DNA from: a virus | Length of the DNA: 25,442 nt | IMG/VR virus record: IMGVR_UViG_3300048114_000029 | Coordinates: 1 to 25,442 of that record | Reading direction: 5' to 3' (one strand) | Shown here: piece by piece, positions 1-7,248 of the stretch | Layout of the letters: each line of letters starts with the position of its first letter | Position numbering within the stretch: the first letter of the stretch is position 1 | Program-made: the position numbers and the translations under genes | The notes under the pieces: generated by a model | The model's input: only the letters and a program-made list of their open reading frames with translations | Databases searched by the model: none | What the model was told of the DNA's origin: nothing

Positions 1-969
1 AATCATGTCTGTTACTTTACGTTTGTCTCTTTGAAACTCAGTTTCTTCTAAAGACTCTTGAGCTTGCTTCTGTTTAAGAACAGCTACACGAGCTTTACCT
101 AAAGCAATAATAGCTTGAGGACGTTGAGACAAGGCTTGATTACCTGCTTGAATAGAACCTGCTAAATCTAGAATACGATTACGTTGGTAAAAGTTATAAC
201 CTTCAGCGTTCTGTGCATAGTCTACAATAGTGTTTAGTGTAATATCTGTAAGTTCTGCATTTGACAAGGCACTAGTTAGTTTAGTATCTGTTTCTACAAA
301 ACCTATTTCACTAGCAAAGTCTTCAGGTGCTACAGTACCATTTATTACTGCGTCAATACGTTCAGTTAAACCTGTGGTATATGTTGCAGTGTCTCTAGCT
401 ACAATGTTTTTATTTACATTACTAATATGAGAAGCATCTAAGTTTTGTGTATAAGTACGAAAAGAACCTGCAAACCCTCTAGTTACACTAGGGCTTGAAA
501 AAGCATCTTTGTTGTTGGCTACAAACTGTTGCCTTGCTTGTTGTTCAAACACCATAAAATCATTAGCGTTTACACTGTTACCTATACCCTGTGCTGTATA
601 CTGTTCGTTTACATAAGCACCGTACTGTCTTGACAAACGCTTACCAATGTTTTCATCAGCAAGTATTTGAGCAGGTTGTGATAAACTAGCATACTTACCA
701 GCCGCTACATCTTTAGCAAATTGTTCTGGGTCATTAAAGAAAGCGTTGTCAACTGCTGATTTTTCTTTAGCTACTCGCTCTTCTCTGTTGCCTTGTGCTA
801 TCTTAGCAATCTGTGGACTAACTTCGGCAAGAGCTTTTAGCAACGCTGTGCCTGAGTTAGGTGACCTAGCTGGTGGTCTATATTGTACAAAGGTGTCTAC
901 TGGCCTAGCTACAGCAGTGGCAGGTGCGACCCTTTGCAGTGGTTGTACCTTACTGCGTTTAGATGCCAT
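1..969 (-). CDS. internal virion protein, gp15-like (3' end outside window)
   Basis: An open frame starts at the ATG at 969 (MASKRSKVQPLQRV) and runs without a stop to the window edge, giving about 323 residues of a longer protein. It is mostly polar and probably helical, rich in Ala, Gln, Asn and Asp, with no membrane segment. I assign it by position: it follows gp13-like and gp14-like genes, where T7 has gp15 (747 aa), a component of the ejected core that helps move DNA across the cell envelope. Sequence similarity to T7 gp15 is not obvious by eye, so the identity is inference. The start lies 11 bases after the stop of the gp14-like gene, behind a GGAGAAACC ribosome-binding stretch. Confidence 0.7.
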   Translation of the reverse strand, partial: MASKRSKVQPLQRVAPATAVARPVDTFVQYRPPARSPNSGTALLKALAEVSPQIAKIAQGNREERVAKEKSAVDNAFFNDPEQFAKDVAAGKYASLSQPAQILADENIGKRLSRQYGAYVNEQYTAQGIGNSVNANDFMVFEQQARQQFVANNKDAFSSPSVTRGFAGSFRTYTQNLDASHISNVNKNIVARDTATYTTGLTERIDAVINGTVAPEDFASEIGFVETDTKLTSALSNAELTDITLNTIVDYAQNAEGYNFYQRNRILDLAGSIQAGNQALSQRPQAIIALGKARVAVLKQKQAQESLEETEFQRDKRKVTDMI

Positions 970-980
970 TTGGTTTCTCC

Positions 981-1520
981 TTAAGCTCCAACTATATCAC
1001 CCCATGATGTTTCTTTCATAGAAGCACCTGCTGATGCGGCATTAGCCCCACCCTTAACAATAGCGGTCATCATATCTGGTGGTGATGGGTCAACAATCTG
1101 TGCTAAACGACCTTCAAGTTGTGCTTGAATACCTTTAGCATCCATGTCAGCTTGTTGTGAAAAGAACTTAGATTGTTGTTCCATACGTGTTTCGTTTCTA
1201 AGTCTATCTGCTACTGCATCATTAAGTGCAAGAGTAACAGACCTACCTACAATATTATCTTCAAGTGCCGCAGTCTTTAGAGTTTCTCTAGTTTCAATAC
1301 CTTTAATTAGGTTATCAAACTTTTGCTCTAAGATGTTACCTTGTTGTTGTTCTTCTTTAAGTCTTGTTTGACTAATTTGTAATTGGCTAGAGTCGATAGC
1401 ACTAGTTCTTGTTCTGTTGTTAGCATCAACTGTATCATTATATGCAGATACTTTTTCGTTATGCTCCATAACAGAACCAACAGCACTAGCTCCTGCCATA
1501 GCCGCTTGTGGATTACACAT
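981..1520 (-). CDS. internal virion protein, gp14-like
   Basis: 179 residues (T7 gp14 is 196). The N-terminus MCNPQAAMAGASAVGSV resembles T7 gp14 (MCWAAAIPIAISGAQ): a short Ala/Gly-rich, weakly hydrophobic segment suited to membrane insertion. A long polar, Gln- and Glu-rich helical body follows (about residues 40-150), then another Ala/Gly stretch (about 157-170). In T7, gp14 is ejected from the virion and forms the outer-membrane part of the DNA channel with gp15 and gp16. Here the gene sits between the gp13-like and gp15-like genes as in T7, and its start overlaps the preceding stop by one base (TAATG), implying translational coupling. The family call rests on N-terminal style, size and position. 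Confidence 0.72.
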   Translation of the reverse strand: MCNPQAAMAGASAVGSVMEHNEKVSAYNDTVDANNRTRTSAIDSSQLQISQTRLKEEQQQGNILEQKFDNLIKGIETRETLKTAALEDNIVGRSVTLALNDAVADRLRNETRMEQQSKFFSQQADMDAKGIQAQLEGRLAQIVDPSPPDMMTAIVKGGANAASAGASMKETSWGDIVGA

Positions 1521-1975
1521 TATTTTATCCTCACAAATTCGTAAAAGGGTGCTTGGCCTACTCCATAAGTTACTTCACGTATAAACTTAAAACCTAAAAA
1601 CCGTAACCAGTTAATGGCATTAGTGTTATCTACATGAACGTAATTTAGGAGTAGGCTTCTTTGATTGTTAGCTGTGGTTACCCATCTACGACTTTCACGT
1701 AAGAACTGCATACTGTAATTAGAAAGCTTACCAGTAGTCAACATCCAAGGACTGCCTACATGGTCATCAATATAACTAAGACCAAACATACCCAACAGTT
1801 CCCCCTCAGGAGATACAATAGTAAATGCTTCGGCTGACATCTCACATGATTTAGTCAAAGCCTCAAGAGGTGTTTGTCCGTCTGATAGCATTACTTCAGT
1901 TGCATCTGCTTCACACATTTGAGAAGCTATAGGTTCAATGTCTTCATACTTGAATGGTCTATAGTGTCCTTTCAT
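1520..1975 (-). CDS. gp13-like protein with GNAT-type acetyltransferase fold
   Basis: From the ATG at 1975 the product is 151 residues (MKGHYRPFKYEDIEPIASQM). An upstream start at 2053 would run 77 bases into the tail gene; the 1975 start has AAGGA eight bases ahead and follows the previous stop directly (TAACATG), so I choose it. The pattern is GNAT-like: an early R-x-x-x-x-D-I-x-x-I helix, a central strand EGELLGMFGL, and a late NTNAINWLRFLGFKFIRE segment typical of the last helix and strand of acetyltransferases. T7 gp13, needed for virion assembly, has the same N-T-x-x-I-R-F-L-K motif and lies at the same place. Whether this protein acetylates anything is unknown. Confidence 0.75.
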   Translation of the reverse strand: MKGHYRPFKYEDIEPIASQMCEADATEVMLSDGQTPLEALTKSCEMSAEAFTIVSPEGELLGMFGLSYIDDHVGSPWMLTTGKLSNYSMQFLRESRRWVTTANNQRSLLLNYVHVDNTNAINWLRFLGFKFIREVTYGVGQAPFYEFVRIK

Positions 1976-1976
1976 G

Positions 1977-4343
1977 TTACATCCTTCTTGACCTAAGAAC
2001 AAACTCAGATTCAATCTCAGCACTCTGAAAAGCACAAGGTAAGTGACTATCACTCTCTAGTGTAATCTTAGCGTTCTTAGCGTTGGCTAATACAGTAAAG
2101 CGATATGTACCAGTATCAAGAGGTACAGTACCTAGTACGTTAGTACCTGAACCAATCACCCTACCAGTAAAGGAACGAGTGTATTCGTTTCTACCAGAGC
2201 TAGGAAGGTTCTTATGGGGTACTACTTTTACATCAAAGAAACCAGTATCAGCATAAGTAACAGACATAGTTTTAATCTGATACCTACCGCTAGTAATTGA
2301 CTCTTTATTGTTCTTCATTAGTTGTTCTGAAAATTCGTATAGGAAAGTATAGGGTACTCCTGCGTACACTGTACCGCCACCAGATTGATGGGTTAGTGCT
2401 TGTGCGGCTGAAACAATAGCTCCTGCTTCTGTTACATATACCGCATTGCTATCAGTGTAGGGAAGAGTGTCAGTGCTTGTTAGCTTGACCCTTCTATCTA
2501 GATGCACAGGAAATGTAGTATCTTCTAAAGCATCATCGTTAGATAAATTCATCCTCTCTAGGGCAACTTTAGAACCGTACTGAATTACAAAGTATATATC
2601 AGTTTGGTCAAACTCAATCCCTAGTACATCACCGCCAAAAGTCCACTTAGACCACGATGATTGTAACTTCTCTCTACCTGACCAAAAGTAACGGTAAGGG
2701 AATACAGTAGAACGGTCATCGTTTGTTTGAAGAATAAGCATATCTTCATTAGCCGCCGCTGAGATAGCAAGGGGTAACCCTTTTAGATAGGTAGGAACGT
2801 GTGCAGATATTTCTGCGGCATCGTTAGTCTCAGCATCTAAGTCAACGTAGTACTCTCTGATGCCTGTACCAGCCCCAGCAGGTGTAGCAAAGTATACATA
2901 CTTACCTGCACCTACAGGTTTAGCTGTAAGGCTTGTCTCAAAGCGTGTAGCAACGTCTATTGATACAGTCTCTGGTGATAGTATCTGAGTAGCTGACAGT
3001 TTAAACTGTGAGTAGTCAGAGAAGAGTAACAAGCTTTCGTTAAACGGTACAGCGTGTCTTAGAATCGACACTTGGTTGTTTGAAACCGCCACATCAATAG
3101 GCGCACTATCAACCAGAGTAAGTACAGTTTTACTAAAGAAGTTAAAGTATTCACCAGCCTCACTAAAGATTACATTCTCATCAGCCAGTAAACCTAATCT
3201 GTTCCTGTGAAAGAACACATCGTTAATTTTATTACCTAAGAATGAAGGGAATGGGTTAGTTAGGTCATCACCTACTTTACGTTCTTCGTAAGTTTCTTTA
3301 TCAAAAGTATAAGAAGTACCATCATAGATGAGAGTGTGCGGCATAGTTGACGCATCTAAAGCAATATCAATATTAGGTTTAGCTGTTTCTTTCCACACTC
3401 CTAAACCATTAGCAACATTACGTGTAAACTTTACATAGTAATCGTCTTGACCTTTTTGATTATCACCTGAAACAGCAATAACAAAGTTAAGGGGTGCTTC
3501 TGCTGGTAACTTCTTAAAGTCAGGTGTTTCACCCTTAAAGCCTCGTAGTTGTTCACCACCTCTACTATCTGTTACTTCGATAGTAAAGTCATCATTAGCT
3601 GTATTACCTTGGATGTGAACTACGTTACCATAAGTAGTAAACGTCAAACCTGAAATAGAAGAACCTGCTGTAGAACCGTAGTAAGCAGTCTCAGTTGTAG
3701 TATCAAACCTTAGGTTTCTAGCAATTCTATCTGTTTGAATAGACTTCTCTGCGGTCTGTACGTCTGCATCAGAAGTATGCGTTGCCGCCATTGTAGTAAT
3801 AGCACGAGTATACGTTGTACCACCCTTAGTAATCTTAACAGTGTAGGTTGTACTGTAGTCTGATTTAGCTACAAAGTATAGAGCTTCGGGATTACGTGCG
3901 TTAGATTTAGTAGAATCTTTAGCAACTACTTTAGTTTTGTTTACTAAGAATGTATAGTCAGCTACAGTAGTAGCAGTAAGCTCTTCTGCTGGATTAGTTA
4001 ATCCTGATAAGTAAGAACTTGCATTGTTAGTTATTGATTTAGTAGTACCAGAACTGTCACATATATTCATAGTGCCATCTTTTTCGATGACCATAAAGTG
4101 TAGAGTGTTGTCAGAATTTCTGATAGGATGTACAAAAGCTTTAGCCATGTCAAGCTCTTCTTGTGCTGACAAGCCTGTAATAAAGAAATCTTTATGTTCT
4201 GTAGGTGGTCTTTTAATCAAACCATCTACTACGCTAGACAATCCATTCTGCTGTTCTTCACCCTGTGTTTGTAGTCTGACGGACGGTGGTTGTTCTGATA
4301 CACCGTTAATGAGATTGGGAATGGATGTACTAACGAGTGCCAT
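1977..4343 (-). CDS. tail tubular protein B (nozzle), gp12-like
   Basis: 788 residues, against 794 for T7 gp12, the nozzle of the short tail through which DNA leaves. The opening MALVSTSIPNLINGVSEQPPSVR is close to the conserved start of this family (S-x-P-N-L-x-x-G-V-S-Q-Q-P), followed by E-x-Q-x-N-G and V-D-G-L-x-x-R-P-P, also conserved. The middle contains FPSFLGNKINDVFFHRNRLG and ENVIFSEAGEYFNFF, hallmarks of podoviral nozzle proteins. The rest is beta-rich, with no signal peptide or membrane segment. The start codon overlaps the stop of the gp11-like gene by one base (TAATG), so the two tail proteins are probably translated in a coupled way. Confidence 0.95.
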   Translation of the reverse strand: MALVSTSIPNLINGVSEQPPSVRLQTQGEEQQNGLSSVVDGLIKRPPTEHKDFFITGLSAQEELDMAKAFVHPIRNSDNTLHFMVIEKDGTMNICDSSGTTKSITNNASSYLSGLTNPAEELTATTVADYTFLVNKTKVVAKDSTKSNARNPEALYFVAKSDYSTTYTVKITKGGTTYTRAITTMAATHTSDADVQTAEKSIQTDRIARNLRFDTTTETAYYGSTAGSSISGLTFTTYGNVVHIQGNTANDDFTIEVTDSRGGEQLRGFKGETPDFKKLPAEAPLNFVIAVSGDNQKGQDDYYVKFTRNVANGLGVWKETAKPNIDIALDASTMPHTLIYDGTSYTFDKETYEERKVGDDLTNPFPSFLGNKINDVFFHRNRLGLLADENVIFSEAGEYFNFFSKTVLTLVDSAPIDVAVSNNQVSILRHAVPFNESLLLFSDYSQFKLSATQILSPETVSIDVATRFETSLTAKPVGAGKYVYFATPAGAGTGIREYYVDLDAETNDAAEISAHVPTYLKGLPLAISAAANEDMLILQTNDDRSTVFPYRYFWSGREKLQSSWSKWTFGGDVLGIEFDQTDIYFVIQYGSKVALERMNLSNDDALEDTTFPVHLDRRVKLTSTDTLPYTDSNAVYVTEAGAIVSAAQALTHQSGGGTVYAGVPYTFLYEFSEQLMKNNKESITSGRYQIKTMSVTYADTGFFDVKVVPHKNLPSSGRNEYTRSFTGRVIGSGTNVLGTVPLDTGTYRFTVLANAKNAKITLESDSHLPCAFQSAEIESEFVLRSRRM

Positions 4344-4936
4344 TATTCTATAGTCCTTGTGCTTCCGATACGGTCAATAATATTGTATGTATCAAAGTTG
4401 TTAAAGATGTTGAAATCTTGGGCTTCAGCTTCCATATCACGTAGCTCTAGCAACGCTCTATTTTCATCTGACTCTGTAAAACCATGTAGTGTGGCAGACC
4501 CAACAACACGGTCTAGGAACATACGAGATGCTCTAAGTGTGATGTAACGCTTTGCTACTTCAGGTAGGTCTACAAACTCTAGCATTACTACGGTGTCTAG
4601 ATAGACAGCACTAGTAATAGTGTAGGTGTTCTTCTTCCTGTCGTACATCTTACTGCCACGTTGTACAAGGTCTTTATTATTAGTTTTATTAGTAGTGTCT
4701 GCCCTGAGAATATTAGTAGGCAGTGTGATATTATTATTTGAATCAGGGTTAAATGTTACATCTAACTCTCTATTAAAGTTAAACCCCTGTCCTTGTACTT
4801 CACGACTTACAGATTCTAGTATTGTTTCAGCGATATCAGCTTCAACCAAACCTGAGTTAAGTTTAGTAACAGGAGCTTCACCGATTGCTGACAGCATAGT
4901 ATTAATAGCTTCAAGCTTTGTTGCTGGACTTGGCAT
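4343..4936 (-). CDS. tail tubular protein A (adaptor), gp11-like
   Basis: 197 residues (T7 gp11 is 196). The N-terminus MPSPATKLEAINTMLSAIGEAPV is the classic opening of this family (E-A-I-N-x-M-L-x-x-I-G-E-x-P-V). It also has the expected QGQGFNFNRE segment (residues about 49-58), the ITLPTNILR strand, and a YITLRASRMFLDRVVGS helix. Twelve copies form the ring between the portal and the nozzle in T7. It lies directly upstream of the nozzle gene, and its ATG follows a GTAGGAGAAAACA ribosome-binding site. Nothing looks broken. Confidence 0.95.
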   Translation of the reverse strand: MPSPATKLEAINTMLSAIGEAPVTKLNSGLVEADIAETILESVSREVQGQGFNFNRELDVTFNPDSNNNITLPTNILRADTTNKTNNKDLVQRGSKMYDRKKNTYTITSAVYLDTVVMLEFVDLPEVAKRYITLRASRMFLDRVVGSATLHGFTESDENRALLELRDMEAEAQDFNIFNNFDTYNIIDRIGSTRTIE

Positions 4937-4948
4937 TGTTTTCTCCTA

Positions 4949-5224
4949 CTACCACTTAACTTTATGTGACCAGTACTTGGCACTAAGTTTAGAAGTTGGT
5001 TTACCTTGAGCATTATGTCTTGCATAGTAAGACTTTTTACGAGCTTTATCTTTTTTTGATGTAGGGTTTTTACCTGCACCCTTAACTCCCTGCTGACCAA
5101 ACCTAATTAGCTTGATTGTCTTACCTTCTTTAGCTAACACAGCGTGGGACTTTTTAGGATGCTTTGGAGTTCGTTTAGGTTTGTTGTAACCTGCAAAGGT
5201 TTCCCCACGATATGTAATAGCCAT
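4949..5224 (-). CDS. small basic protein of unknown function (91 aa)
   Basis: Starts MAITYRGETFAGYNKPKRTP. The product is very basic and soluble-looking, with K/R and G/N-rich stretches (KHPKKSH, KNPTSKKDKARKKSYYARH) and a C-terminal WSHKVKW. I recall similar proteins in marine podophages near capsid and tail genes, but no function is established to my knowledge. It is the last of four small basic genes between the capsid and the tail adaptor, an interval that in T7 holds no gene. The charge suggests contact with DNA or with the acidic inner capsid; that is inference. Confidence 0.82.
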   Translation of the reverse strand: MAITYRGETFAGYNKPKRTPKHPKKSHAVLAKEGKTIKLIRFGQQGVKGAGKNPTSKKDKARKKSYYARHNAQGKPTSKLSAKYWSHKVKW

Positions 5225-5225
5225 G

Positions 5226-5345
5226 TTACACCTTCTTCATATATTTATTTTTTTTGATAGGCATCCCTGTTTTCTTAGCTTCTGCTTTAGCTTGGGCTAC
5301 GCCTTTTTTAGTATACTTAAATGTTTTTGTACCTACGTTTGGCAT
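5226..5345 (-). CDS. very small basic protein (39 aa)
   Basis: The frame encodes MPNVGTKTFKYTKKGVAQAK and ends in GMPIKKNKYMKKV. It lies between two neighbours with only one and two bases to spare, and its ATG at 5345 fits tightly after the previous stop. Tight packing, a clean start and a Lys-rich composition like both neighbours make it a real gene despite its length. The M-P-N-V-G...Y-T-x-x-G-x-A-x-A pattern resembles tiny proteins I recall from other marine phages. Function unknown; probably part of the same head-associated set. Confidence 0.72.
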   Translation of the reverse strand: MPNVGTKTFKYTKKGVAQAKAEAKKTGMPIKKNKYMKKV

Positions 5346-5347
5346 TA

Positions 5348-5584
5348 CTACGTCCTATATGTTGCAGTTTTCTTTGCAATCTTTAGAGGTTGACGGACAA
5401 ACTGGTTACCCTTACGTGTACCTTCACGCTTGGCTTTAGATGTGGCGGCATACTCTGAGGCTGATAAGGATTTGATAGCCGCTTCAGGTAAGTAACGCTC
5501 ACCAGTATCAGCAGACTTCTTACCAGACTTGGTGCGCCACTTTTGTTTTGTCCATTTCTTTAGGCTTTGCTGTGGGGGTTTCAT
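5348..5584 (-). CDS. small basic protein (78 aa), DUF5872-like
   Basis: The sequence MKPPQQSLKKWTKQKWRTKS is followed by TGERYLPEAAIKSLSASEYA and a C-terminus rich in K and R. The W-T-x-x-x-W-x-T-K-S-G-K-x-S-x-x-T-G-E-R-Y-L-P pattern is one I associate with a domain of unknown function present in phages and large eukaryotic viruses (DUF5872, from memory; the number needs checking). The start overlaps the upstream 64-aa gene by four bases (ATGA), so translation is likely coupled. No catalytic motif is visible. Confidence 0.82.
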   Translation of the reverse strand: MKPPQQSLKKWTKQKWRTKSGKKSADTGERYLPEAAIKSLSASEYAATSKAKREGTRKGNQFVRQPLKIAKKTATYRT

Positions 5585-5775
5585 GTAGTGTACCCTCCAC
5601 CAGCTTTCTTATATTTAACAGCAAGCAACTGAGCTTTACGTGCAGACCACTGATTAGCTTTACCGCCTTTAGTGCCTGACTTAATGCTATTAAAAAGTCG
5701 CTTACGCATAGTAGGTTTGGTATAGTTACCTGCCTCGTTTACACGAGACTTCTTTGGAATTTTCATTTTATTCAT
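5581..5775 (-). CDS. small basic protein (64 aa), first gene after the capsid terminator
   Basis: Encodes MNKMKIPKKSRVNEAGNYTK, then PTMRKRLFNSIKSGTKGGKA and a GGGY C-terminus. The R-V-N-x-x-G-N-Y-T-K-P...R-K-R-L-F motif recurs in phage and giant-virus small proteins, but I know of no function. The start at 5775 (alternative ATG at 5766) has no Shine-Dalgarno at normal distance. The nearest, AGGAGA at 5805-5810, lies upstream of the capsid terminator hairpin. If the hairpin forms, it would bring that site to within about nine bases of the ATG. Expression therefore depends on read-through of the terminator and perhaps on its folding. Confidence 0.8.
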   Translation of the reverse strand: MNKMKIPKKSRVNEAGNYTKPTMRKRLFNSIKSGTKGGKANQWSARKAQLLAVKYKKAGGGYTT

Positions 5776-5778
5776 GGT

Positions 5779-5804
5779 AAAAAAGGGAGAGCCGAAACTC
5801 CCCC
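5779..5804 (-). terminator. intrinsic terminator after the capsid gene
   Basis: On the minus strand GGGGGAG pairs with CTCTCCC (one G-U pair) around a TTTCGG loop, followed at once by six T. It stands 10 bases after the capsid stop, the place of T-phi behind T7 gene 10. A partially leaky terminator would give more capsid than tail mRNA. Confidence 0.85.
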
Positions 5805-5814
5805 TCTCCTATGC

Positions 5815-6924
5815 TTACGCAGACAGAAGTGCGATTGCGTTAGCTGGACGCAGGACGTTATGCCCCATTGCGTACTTAGCTACCATCAATGTACCCTGAC
5901 GGTTGATTTGATACTCAGACTCTACGCCCAAGTCCAACAACTTAACTGTAGCAACAGCGTCTTGGTTCATAACTAGACCACGAGCTTTTGCCGCAATGTC
6001 AACAAGGTTTACACCATCTGTTGTAACGTTAGTGATGTCGTATGCAGTTGTACGACCTGAACCAGCAGTGTTAGCCAGTGGGCGTTGACCCTTTGACTGA
6101 CCCTTAGAAGCACCTGCTGTTTCAATCAGGTCAGATACTACTAGGTGGTTAGACATATACACAGGCATACCAGCAATCATTGGTACTGTACCAGATGCGA
6201 TTGAACCATTCCCACCGTAATCACGGTTCATGAATGTCAGCTTAGAACCGTCAGATACGTCCATAAGAGCGTAGTACTGAGCAGGTGGCAGAACAACGAA
6301 AGCACCGTCTGATGGTACGTTCTTTGTGTCCATTTCTTTCTTAGCATCAAAGATAGCTTTTGCTAGCTTGGCTGGGTCTGTAGCGTCAGCCGCCGCCGCA
6401 CCGATTGTCACGTTGTCAGTGAAGTCTTCTTCAGTGAATGAAGTGTAATCCTGAACAAGTGCGCCAGCACGGGTTGCGTTGCTTGCTAGAGAAGCCTTAA
6501 GTGCCTGACGTAGGATGTTCTTATCTGCTTCTTTAGCAAGTGCGATACCTGCTTCTTTAGAGTAGATAGAACGTACATCATAGTGGTTGATTGCTTCGTC
6601 AATGTTTGCAATGAACTGTGAGCTAATCAACAGGTCATCAATAGACACGACACGCTCACCTGCACGAATCTGACCACCAGTGATTTCATTTCCTGGGGTT
6701 AGGTATTCAGCAGACGCACGGCCTGTCATTGGGAATGATGCTGACTTACCTTTTGAAATAGTACGTGTACGTACCAAAGGCATCATGATGTTCTTTTCTT
6801 CAAAAGCTGTAAGAACTTCACCAGCATATAGTTTTAGGAACAGGTTACGAACATCACCTGTATTGTTATTTTGACCCTGATAGCTTACATCATAAGCTGG
6901 GTTTGAAGCGGCTTGCATTGCCAT
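5815..6924 (-). CDS. major capsid protein, gp10-like
   Basis: 369 residues (T7 gp10A is 345), an HK97-fold shell protein. Features typical of the T7 group are DVRNLFLKLYAGEVLTAFEEKN near the N-terminus, the VRTRTISKGKSASFPMTGRA segment (about residues 50-69), and the TPGNEITGG and INHYDVRSIYSKEAG stretches. The C-terminal part holds GMPVYMSNHLV and a terminal NVLRPANAIALLSA. It is preceded by AAGAGGTAATTAATC before the ATG, a good ribosome-binding site, and followed by an intrinsic terminator. Unlike T7, no gp10B-type frameshift extension is evident: the gene is followed directly by the terminator. Confidence 0.96.
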   Translation of the reverse strand: MAMQAASNPAYDVSYQGQNNNTGDVRNLFLKLYAGEVLTAFEEKNIMMPLVRTRTISKGKSASFPMTGRASAEYLTPGNEITGGQIRAGERVVSIDDLLISSQFIANIDEAINHYDVRSIYSKEAGIALAKEADKNILRQALKASLASNATRAGALVQDYTSFTEEDFTDNVTIGAAAADATDPAKLAKAIFDAKKEMDTKNVPSDGAFVVLPPAQYYALMDVSDGSKLTFMNRDYGGNGSIASGTVPMIAGMPVYMSNHLVVSDLIETAGASKGQSKGQRPLANTAGSGRTTAYDITNVTTDGVNLVDIAAKARGLVMNQDAVATVKLLDLGVESEYQINRQGTLMVAKYAMGHNVLRPANAIALLSA

Positions 6925-6950
6925 GATTAATTACCTCTTAGTAAAAAATG

Positions 6951-6979
6951 TTGAGTAAAACACACTCTGCATTTATTAC
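6951..6979 (+). promoter_or_regulatory. possible plus-strand sigma70 promoter facing the rRNA-like element
   Basis: TTGAGT (4 of 6 to the -35 consensus), 17 bases, then TATTAC (4 of 6 to the -10 consensus). It reads rightwards towards the rRNA-like element at 7057-7204 and away from the capsid gene. In AT-rich phage DNA such matches arise by chance, so this is only a candidate. Confidence 0.25.
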
Positions 6980-7056
6980 ATCCTTTATCAAAGATTGTCC
7001 CTCGCAAGGGGTCAGTGGTAATAGTTTGTAGTCTTGCTTCGTGTTAGGGGAAGTCC

Positions 7057-7204
7057 CCTTCTAAATACATAATAAGGGCGAGGACAGCATTACCTGTTTC
7101 CTCGACCTGACACCTGCCAAGAGCGACCATATATAACGTCCTAAGGTAGCGAAACTTTTGCACGAATGGCTTAACTTCAGGGGTGTATTCATGTATTTAG
7201 AAGG
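7057..7204 (+). ncRNA. 23S rRNA domain IV-like structured element
   Basis: Gap between scaffold and capsid genes. A perfect 14-bp stem (7057-7070 with 7191-7204) encloses 120 bases. Read on the plus strand, the interior matches conserved 23S rRNA in the same order: TGACACCTGCC at 7108-7118 (E. coli about 1825-1833), TATAAC at 7132-7137 inside a small hairpin like helix 69, GTCCTAAGGTAGCGAAA at 7138-7154 (17 identical bases), and TGCACGAATGGC at 7159-7170 (12 identical). Helix 68 is replaced by a few bases and helix 71 by CTTT, as in reduced mitochondrial rRNAs. A second hairpin lies at 7079-7104 (CGAGGACAG with CTG/TCCTCG), and ACACCTG at 7110-7116 can pair with CAGG/GGTGT at 7178-7186. All genes run the other way, so the transcribed strand is uncertain. 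Function unknown. Confidence 0.8.
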
Positions 7205-7237
7205 AGAGAGGGACGGAAAGGAGACATCCCTCACTCC
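7203..7237. repeat. strong 13-bp hairpin next to the rRNA-like element
   Basis: The arms at 7203-7215 and 7225-7237 (plus strand GGAGAGAGGGACG and CATCCCTCACTCC) pair over 13 positions with one mismatch and one wobble, around a nine-base loop. It begins on the last two bases of the 14-bp stem, so the two helices compete or stack. No T-run follows on either strand, which argues against a simple intrinsic terminator. It could be an RNA-processing site between the scaffold and capsid messages. Confidence 0.6.
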
Positions 7238-7248
7238 CATGAGACAGA

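Noticed and set aside
746-1021. Plus-strand open frame over the gp15-like gene start
   Set aside because: Opposite to a coherent virion operon, with composition of a shadow frame.
1976-2053. Upstream start at 2053 for the gp13-like gene
   Set aside because: It would overlap the nozzle gene by 77 bases; the ATG at 1975 has a good ribosome-binding site.
7007-7026. tRNA D-arm-like GTCAGTGGTAATAG, also similar to the 16S 530-loop GCGGTAATAC
   Set aside because: No matching D-stem, anticodon arm or T-arm, and only seven contiguous bases shared with 16S; too short to support.
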